Source: Sherwoodlollariibacterium sp049275655 (GTDB lineage Bacteria; Omnitrophota; Gorgyraeia; Gygaellales; Profunditerraquicolaceae). Taken from it: a stretch of 23,942 nt of DNA. Below the pieces are notes generated by a model. It saw only the letters and a program-made list of their open reading frames with translations. It had not been told where the DNA came from and ran no database searches. A program made the translations under genes and the position numbers. Of the stretch, positions 12,001-21,000 are shown piece by piece; the first letter of the stretch is position 1; each line of letters begins with the position of its first letter. Location: positions 1 through 23,942 of the forward strand of contig JBASUY010000014.1 of assembly GCA_049275655.1 (NCBI GenBank), read 5' to 3'.

Positions 12001-15000
12001 TTAATGGAATACTTAAAGGGGTAATTAGCATTATAGATGCTTTAGAAAAGTCTGGTTTTAATGGCGAGTATCTTTTAGAAAACCTTGATTATAATCCTAC
12101 AGGAGCTTATGAGCATATTTGTAATCCGGAGTTTATTAGGGAAATAATCTCGAAAAGCGGGCTAGGGATGATCTTTGATGTTGCTCATGCTTTAGTCAGC
12201 GCTAAGAATTTAGGTTTTGCTGATTACATGGATTATGTTAGAAATTTGATTGATGAAAGCAATATAGATACTATAAAAGAATTACATATTTCTGTTCCAG
12301 GGTATAACCCTACCGTAGGGCGCTGGTTAGACAAGCACCTGCCCTTTTCAGCAGATATTGACTCTGAGGCTAACCAGATGATAAGGGAAATTATTCGCTA
12401 CATCTTTCAATTACGTATAAGAGAAGGAGTAAAAACTAAATTATTAGTTACTTTTGAAACAAAAATTGATAAGGCTAAGGATGAGTTGTTATCCTTGGCT
12501 TATTTTTTATCGGAAGTAAGAAAGCGTTTTCTTAATGATAGCGATATTCTATCTAGCGCTTTAAATACTAAACAATATGGCGTGATGACAACTGATAAGT
12601 GGCTCGCTCACCCTGATAGAATAGAGAAGGTGTTAAGTGGTGATTTCTATGGGGTTCTTCCGGTTACTGTTCAGGTTGTCCCGTCTCTTTTATGTGATTA
12701 TAGATGCCCTAGTTGTAGCTATGGAAAGTCAAAAGATGAAATGAGGAGATTAAAAGACAAAAAATTTATAGATAGAAAAGGGCTTTTAATGACTTCTGAA
12801 GACATGCGCATTATACTTAAAAGGCTTAAGGAGGGGGGAGTAAAAGCAATTACTATTACAGGCGGAGGCGAACCTTTTGTTAATCGAGAAGTTGTTATAG
12901 AAGCTATAGTATATGCAAGGGAATTAGGATTGAGTGTGGGCATATTTACAAATGGTAGTTTATTAAATGAGTCCATAGCAAAAGAAATAATTAGAAATGG
13001 GGTTAATTTTATCCGGATCAGTTTGAATGCCGGAACGCCTGTGATTCATAGGCTTTTCCATGGCATCAATTCTGAAAAAGTTTTTCATAAAGTTTTAGAG
13101 AATTTACGTATCTTAGCGAGGTTAAAAATAGAGAGTGGAAGTAGAATGGGGTTAGGGGTTGGTGTTATTGTTAATCCGCTAAATATAGATGATTTAGCGG
13201 AAATCGCTTTAAGGATAAAAGAGATAGACTCAGAGTTCCCCGGGACGGTTAATTCTTTGGCATATCGCCCTACTGTAAGATATGAGGGTGGTTGCCAGTT
13301 TACCCCAAGTACTGATTTAGCTATAGAGTATGTTAAGAATAACACGCGTTTAAAGAGGCATTATGAAGCTTATCGCGACTTTTTTTACAAGAATAAACAA
13401 TTCCCGCAAGAATTTCTAGATGAAGCCTTAGATATATTAGAAGGAGAGGTTAAGCCTGTATTGCAAGATACCAAAGTGCAAGTATCTATACCTTATGATA
13501 GGTTTAAGGGTTCAAATAATCCTTGTAAGCCATTTGGCGAATGTATAGCGTGCGGATGGGTAAGTTTTATAACTCCCGATGGTTCTATGTATCACTGCGT
13601 AGAGCTTGCCTTAGAGCCTAGGTTAGTGATAGGGAATATATTAAAACATTCTTTAGATACTATATGGCAAAGCCAAAAGAGGAGAGAAGTTATAGATTTT
13701 ATAAATAGAGAGGGGCTTTATACAATATCTCCTCCGGTGTGTTTATTATATGAATATAATAAAACTTTTTACGCTTTAAAGCAGGCTATGGTAAATAGCC
13801 CGCTTCTTTGGGAAAATATAAAAAGCGAGATAAGGCTTAAGAGTAATACTTTTATTCAAGACGTTAAAAGAAAAGTAGAATCGGATAACTTCGCTCCGGG
13901 ATTTGAGAATTTTATGTTCCCTCTTAAAGTGCCGAAAAAATCAGCTGTAGAAGCGCAAGCTGAATATGGGAAGAATTTTATATCTCAAGGAGTAATTTTA
14001 TCTTCTATTGGGTTAGAGAAGATCCCCGATGGTTTTAGTAAAGCATATTTGGATATTTTAAGCACTAGGATGGAAGAATTGTTAAAGAGTATTACTGTCC
14101 GTGGGCCACCGGAGTTAACCTCTAGGCTTAAGCAAGTTATGTCTTCGGGTAGGATATTTATTACTACTAAAGAAGGACTATTAAAAGATAAAAAATCTAA
14201 CGAGATCTTTGTCGCAGCTTCCCAAATAGAAGCCAATGATATTTTTCTGCACCCTTATTTTTTCAACTTACCTAATTCTAAACAATTAGTAATTATTTAT
14301 CATGAGTTAGTATCTCATTTAACAAAGGAGATACGAAATGAAAATGAAGCCTTAAGAGACTCAAATTCATTTTTCTGCCTTAATGAAGAGTTAAGTTATT
14401 TAGATGGCAAGGCTGTGGTTTCTATTTCTATGGAGGGGAACATACCGGAGTTTGAGGGGCATGATGCTCAAAATGCAAATACTAGGGGCGGGTTAGGCGC
14501 TTATATGGGTGATAAGCTAGAGGGTTTGTTTGATATTGGGATAACAGCATATGGCATTCAGCCTATGTATTCTAAGGTTATTAAAAAAGGAGAAATTTTA
14601 AACGTAGATTATGATGAGCTTTTAAGAATAGGTATTTTACATAAGGTCTTTGATCAAAATGGTGACCCGTTAAAATTGCATGTTCATGCTTGGGATGAGC
14701 AAGACATTAATAATCCTCACCTTAATCCTGTTGTTGAAATTGAAGTATATCGGGTTAATCGCGGAGGAACTTGGCTTTATTTATTATTTTCAAAAGATGT
14801 TTTTGACGTTTTATATACTGAAAACAGGGTTCATCGTTTTACTCAGGAGATTGTTTTTGGTAAAGCTGTTTATTGGTTATTGAAAACTTTGAATATTAAT
14901 CCTGATATATTACATCTTAATGAGGCCCATACGGTAGTCGCAGCTGCTCAATTAAGGGCAGATGCTATGTTTAATAAGACAGCTATTGTATATACCAATC

Positions 15001-18000
15001 ATACTATAGTTCCTGCTGGTTTAGAAATGTTTTATGCAAGTGCACTTAATACAGATAAAAATAGAATGATTTATCAGATTGGCATACCCGAAAATCAACA
15101 CTTAGAGTTTCGTTCAAAATTTTTACGCGAAGACGGAGTGGTTGATTTTTGTTATGCAGCGATACATTTAGCTGATGTTATAAATGCTGTAAGCGAAGAG
15201 CATGCTATAGCTACTAAGAATTTGTTTAGAAGGATGTACGGAGGCAGGTTTGAAGTCCAAGTTGTAGGTGTGTTAAATGGATCAGGCAAGACATGGAAGA
15301 ATACAGCACTTCGGGAAATAGAGCTTGGGAATTTAGCTGCTAGAAAAGATGAATTATCGGCAGCTCATGAGATAGGTAAAAAAGAAGCATTTGAGGAGAT
15401 AAATAGGCGTTCAGGAGCCATACTTGAGTTAAACAAATTGACTTTGTGGGCAGTCAGGAGAATAGTTGAATATAAGAGCCAGTATCCTGTACTAAGGTTT
15501 ATAGTTCATATTTTATGTTCTGAAAGAGAGAGGACTTTTAGCCGGGAGGATTTACGTAGTATTTGGGATAGAGATATAATTCCTTTTATAAACGAAAATG
15601 AGTGGAGAAAAATATATAATCACGATTTATATAGGAAAATAGAATCTATTCTTAATGAACTATTTTTAAATAGAGAAATTATTAATGGCTTAGGCATGCA
15701 AGTGGTTTTAGGAGGCCCTGAGTATGAGAGATTTTGGGTAGAAGAATTTAAAAGATGGGAAGAATTGCCGGCATTAAAAGGAAGGTTCCTCTACATTACT
15801 AACTCAGACGCAAGGCTTTTAAAAATGCAAGCAATAGGTGCTGATATTTGTGTTAATATGCCACGCCCACTTGAAGAAGCCTGCGGAACTTCTGATCAAA
15901 GAACAGGATTAAATGGAGGGGTAAATATAGCGCTTCGTGGCGCTGGGCCTATTGAGTGGATAACGAATTACGATGAGAATAGCCAAGAAGGAAATGGATT
16001 TCTCCTTGACTCTTATACAATGGATACTTTTTCAGGGCCAGTAGCAGATAATGATTTATTTTATCGTAAAGCCCCAGCGGATATATATAAAAAATTAGAA
16101 GTTGCTTCACGTATTTATTATGAGGATAAAAATCAATGGATTGATTTGATGTATAGTTCTTATCTTGCCAGCAGTAAGGTTACTGCCAAAGCAATGGAAT
16201 TAAGATATGCTAAAACAGTATATAATCTTGCTTTACAAAAAACACAAAGACAGTATGTTTATTATCCTATGGTTGTTTCTAACGAGTACTCTAGGCATGC
16301 CGAAGATAGCTTTAAGGTTAGATTGATTAATGGGATATATCAAATTTTTGGCACAGGGAGTAATTATTATAGGCAGGTACTTTTAGAAAGGCTTAATGAA
16401 TTATTAAAGTTATTAAAATACTATAAACAAGCTGTTCCTGTTTTAGAATTTGATTTAGTAGTTTCTACCGATATAAATAAAACTAACGGTTATATAGCAT
16501 CTTGCGATATAAGTGCAAAAAGAATTTTTATACATCCTTCTTATTTTAGTTTATCTTTTGAAGATACTGATTTTGAGCAGGTTAAAGAAAAACAAACAGA
16601 GATTATTTACCATGAATTAATTAGCCATTTATCTAAAGGTGAGTATGATGAGGCAGTAGCATTAGAAGATACACAGTTATTTTTTGGTAAACTTAAGTTG
16701 GAAATGTTAGGGGCAATAATATTGCAGAAAGCGTTTGAAGCTGGTAGCGAGAAACATAAAAACGCGCGTATTCTTTTCCTGGGTAATCCGGGATCGCTGA
16801 AATCAACTATAATTAAGTCTTTGCAAGATATTTTAGCAAGGTATGGCGTGTCTTCTACTGTGGTAGATGAGGCTTGGCTTGCTCCATGGGAGAGAATGGA
16901 TTATTTGGTTGAGCAGTTTAATGAGAGCGGTAGAGAGGCGGTGTTATTTATTGAAGCAGTAAGAGCTTTGCCTCGGATTCAAGATTTAGATTTATATATT
17001 AGGATAGAAAGTAGTTTATCTAAGGCCCAAACGAGGATAGAGCAAGGAAGTGGTTCTTATGAGTATGCGCAAGAAAGAACCTCGGTTGCAGCTAGTCAAG
17101 GGTATCTGCACAGGAAGCCGGATTTAGTAATCAATACAGATTTTATTAGTTTAAGTTTTATTAAAAACGGAGATTTATTAGGCTTGTTAAAAAAAGCGGC
17201 TACTAGAACTTTATGCCCTTATCCTTTGTTTGTTTCACCACAAAATCATTCTCATCTAGTTACTAAATATGGAGAGAAAGACTTAGCTTATGCCAAAGCG
17301 ATTCTAAAAGATAAAAAAATTATTTTAGTTTCAAATGAGGCCATTTTTGAAGATGCTTGGAGGAATACCTTAGAAGAAAGAAACGCTCAACTTGAGCATC
17401 TCTTAGGCCGTGCTCCCCCTGAAGTTACCTATATTATAAGCACTGACCCTGCACGATTAGGAAACGACCCTGCAACCGGCTTGGCATATGTAGCCTCTTG
17501 CAATATAGAGGTTAAAGAGGCCCACCTTCATCCGTATTTCTTTGAACTTAGTAAAGTAAAACAACTCGAAATACTCTACCATGAGCTTATAAGCCACATT
17601 GAAAAAGGAATAAGAGATGAAGATGAGGCAATGAAGGATACGCTTCCAATGGGGATGAAGAAGATTAACTCAGGCTCTAAGCCTATACCGCTTTGGAGGA
17701 GTTCATCGACAAAAGTAAGAGATGTAAAACCCGATAGCATATCCAGCAGAGAAAAAGTATTATCTGTTATAGACAAATATGATATAGGTACCTGTAATAT
17801 CAGTAATATTGTATATAGAGAGCTGTTTGGCGGGACTCCTAACCATAGGCCGGTATTAATCTCTTCTTTGAAAGGAGATTTTGTGCTTACTTTTGCCGCG
17901 GATAATATTTCTAAGGCCAAATTTGTTATAGCGGTAATGAAGCGAGCAAAAGAAAGGGGGATACCTGTTCCTAAAATTCATCCGGATAGGTTTGGTAGGT

Positions 18001-21000
18001 ATTTGATAAAGATAGGAGAACGTTATTATTTCTTACAGGATTATATAGCGGGAGGTAAGGAGTTAAGCTTTGAAGAGGCTAGAGAGAATGATTTCTTTGC
18101 CATAGGCAAAATGGCGGCTAAGGTGAATAACATCTTTTCAGAAACTAATTTGTTGATGTTAGGAAGAAAAAAAGAGCTTAATCCGGTGGATATATTAAGC
18201 GCTGAAGAAGAATTTATAAGCTTAGGAAGAGAGCTTATAACCAAATCTTTACTCTTTCCTTCTGAAAAACTATTGCTTAAGAATATGGATTTCATAACCA
18301 GCCAGTTTATAGCGTTAAGAGAATACCTGCCTTTCGATATTTATAAGAAGTTGCCTAAAGGGATAATCCACGGAGACATGGGTATAGCTAATTTTAAGTG
18401 GGCTGAAGATGGGTCTATATTGGCGCTTTTTGATTGGGAACGTTCTGCTTCGAATTTTGCTAGAATAGTTGAAATCAAGAATGCTTTATTAGCTGCCGGA
18501 CAAGCAAAAGGCCGTAAATTTAAAGAAGATAATTTTGTTACTATTCTAAAGGCCTACCAGTTGTATCTGAAAAGAAAAATTAATCCTTCTGAACTAGAGG
18601 CTTTACCTTATATATTAGGCCCAGGTACTTTTCTATGGGATATGGCTAATTGGTTTATCCTTCGAAGGGATATGCTAGATAAGGATAATGGACAATATGT
18701 ATTCCTACAGAAGTTAATAAGAGAATTCTATAGGATTACGGAATACTTTAGGAGCCAGGAATGGATAGAGGAAAAAGAAAAGATACTGGGATATAATCTT
18801 AATGAACGCAGGTCAATTCAAGGCCTAAGAGAGATGAGCTTGTTAGATGCCAAGTTATTTCTTATGCATCTTACCTCTAAGGAAAATTATCTGCATAAGA
18901 AAGCCCAAGGTACGCTTCGTTTAGAAGAGTATCTTTCTTTAGTTTCATCTGCACTGGCTACTGCATTAACCCGCCCTGACGCAAAAAGTATAGTAGAGTT
19001 TCTTGATGAATTTTATATAGAGCAGGACAGGTTTATTTCTCCAGAAGCAAAAGTATTCATAGGATCTTACTTATCAATATTTAAAGTAAATAAACCCGTA
19101 AAGGTTGCTTATTGTATATCTGTTTGGAATGGGCAATTTAAGTATTCCGAAGTCCCTATGGGGCTTGGTTGGTTTAGGCGTAATACTGATATGTTGTTTA
19201 AGGAAGGTATGTCTATAAACCCAAATATATCTCAACATTTGATATTTGTGAATGATGGAGATGATTCATTCGGTAGAAAAGAAAGCACCGGCAGGGTTTT
19301 AAGGGGTATTACCGGTCAGGAATATTATAGAGGGATAAAAGAAAGAGTACATATACTCTCTTTATCGCAAAAAGACAAAAAGGCTATGGGTTCAGTTAAG
19401 CACGGGGCCTTGGCTTGTGCGATGCGTTTTGCCGTTGATTATTTAAAGGCGGATATAATTATGTATGCTGACGGAGATATGGATCCTCGACAGGCCGGGA
19501 ATCTTATAAGCGGTATTATTAGAGATAAAAAAGATTTTGCTTATGGGTCGATTAGGGTTAAGGATTCTGCTGTTTTTGGCAGGCAGTTATCCCGCAGGAT
19601 GGGAACTATTTTATATAACTGGTGTGTAAGGGTTTTATTATTTTGGCATAAGTCAATAAGAGGGATTAGGGATACTCAGCGCTCATTTAAGGCTTTTAAA
19701 AAAGAGGTACTTGAAAATATACTTCCGGTTAAGATTGTTTCTATAAATAGAGAGGGAGGCTTAACTATAGAATTTGATAAAGAGTTTTTATATGATTTTA
19801 GCGGGGATACAGAATGGTTAGGTAGGGCTAGGATGTGTGGTTATAGTGCCAAAGAAGTTCCGATTATCTGGCTAGACTCTCCGGTTACCTCAACGATAAG
19901 ATTTTGGGCAACGGCTGTTTCTATATTTAAGGGCGCGTTAAAACAGATAAGAACGCAGTACTTATTTAAGAATAGAAAGGAAGTTTTATCACAGGAAGGA
20001 AAGAATGCTTTTATCGGATATCAAAACGAATTCTCTCAGGTAGATAGCGATAGCTTATCTGTTAAGAATAGGACCGGAAAAGTATATAAGATTGCGGATA
20101 TAAAGGACTTTTTGCTTGATTTGATTGGCAATGAAAAAGGAAGGATCCACTTTGGGCCGGACGCATGTTATACCCAACTTCTTAAGCGCATCCTTAACTC
20201 TTCGCTTAGTGAACTTTCAAGAAGAAACATAAATATATCAATAAGCAGAGGCTTTGGTAGGTTTGCTTCCTTAATAGAAGGGACTATTTACCTTGATTCT
20301 TTATTTGAAGAGGCAATATTAGAATCATTTAAGCCTTGTTCTTTACGTTTAGGCTACAACCATTTTTTCCGGGCGAAAGTCGCTTTACTTTTTGCTATCC
20401 TTGCGCATGAGGCCAAGCATAGCCTTAGGCCGGTAAAGCATTTAGTGCACTTTAATGAAGAATTACAGGCAGGATTAGCAGAACTAGAGGTCTATATATT
20501 ATTAGGAAAAGAGTTTAGGTTGGATATTATTGATTTCTTGGAAAAAGAATTCGGCATGAGTAGTAAAATTGTAACAGAAGCCAAATATATTATAGAATTG
20601 GCCAATATTTATGATGTAAACGAAAATAAGAAAGCCGCTGATTTTTATTATGTTTCTGACGGTAAGGAGAGGGTTGACGAAGGGGTATTTACCGGGAGAG
20701 GGAAGGGGATGTTTGTCAGCGAAGTATTTTTAGCCATGCGCAGAAAAGACATGATTCCCGAAGAGCTAAGGGAATTTTATCAATATTTATCCGCTAAAAA
20801 TAAAGAAGGCAAGATTAGCCCGCAAGAAGTAGGATTTACTATTTTGAGTATAAGCGATAATCTTGAGAATAAAGGATATAATGCAGATTTAAAGGAAGAA
20901 TTGAAAAGAGAGATCAGTTTAAAGCGTTGGGACCTGCTTATGGAGAATTACCGTCAAGAGGTTGAATTTGGCACTGCTGGAATACGCGGTAAGCGTGGGA

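Noticed and set aside
14680..14883. Short hydrophobic + strand ORF in another frame (also 2698-2895 and 8113-8298)
   Set aside because: They overlap well supported domains of the main frame (GT35, P-loop module 4, Nudix 2), lack a convincing ribosome binding site and have no family features.
19620..19650. Transmembrane segment in the GT2 domain (VRVLLFWH)
   Set aside because: It is too short and is followed at once by basic residues; it fits a buried helix of the GT2 fold better than a membrane anchor.
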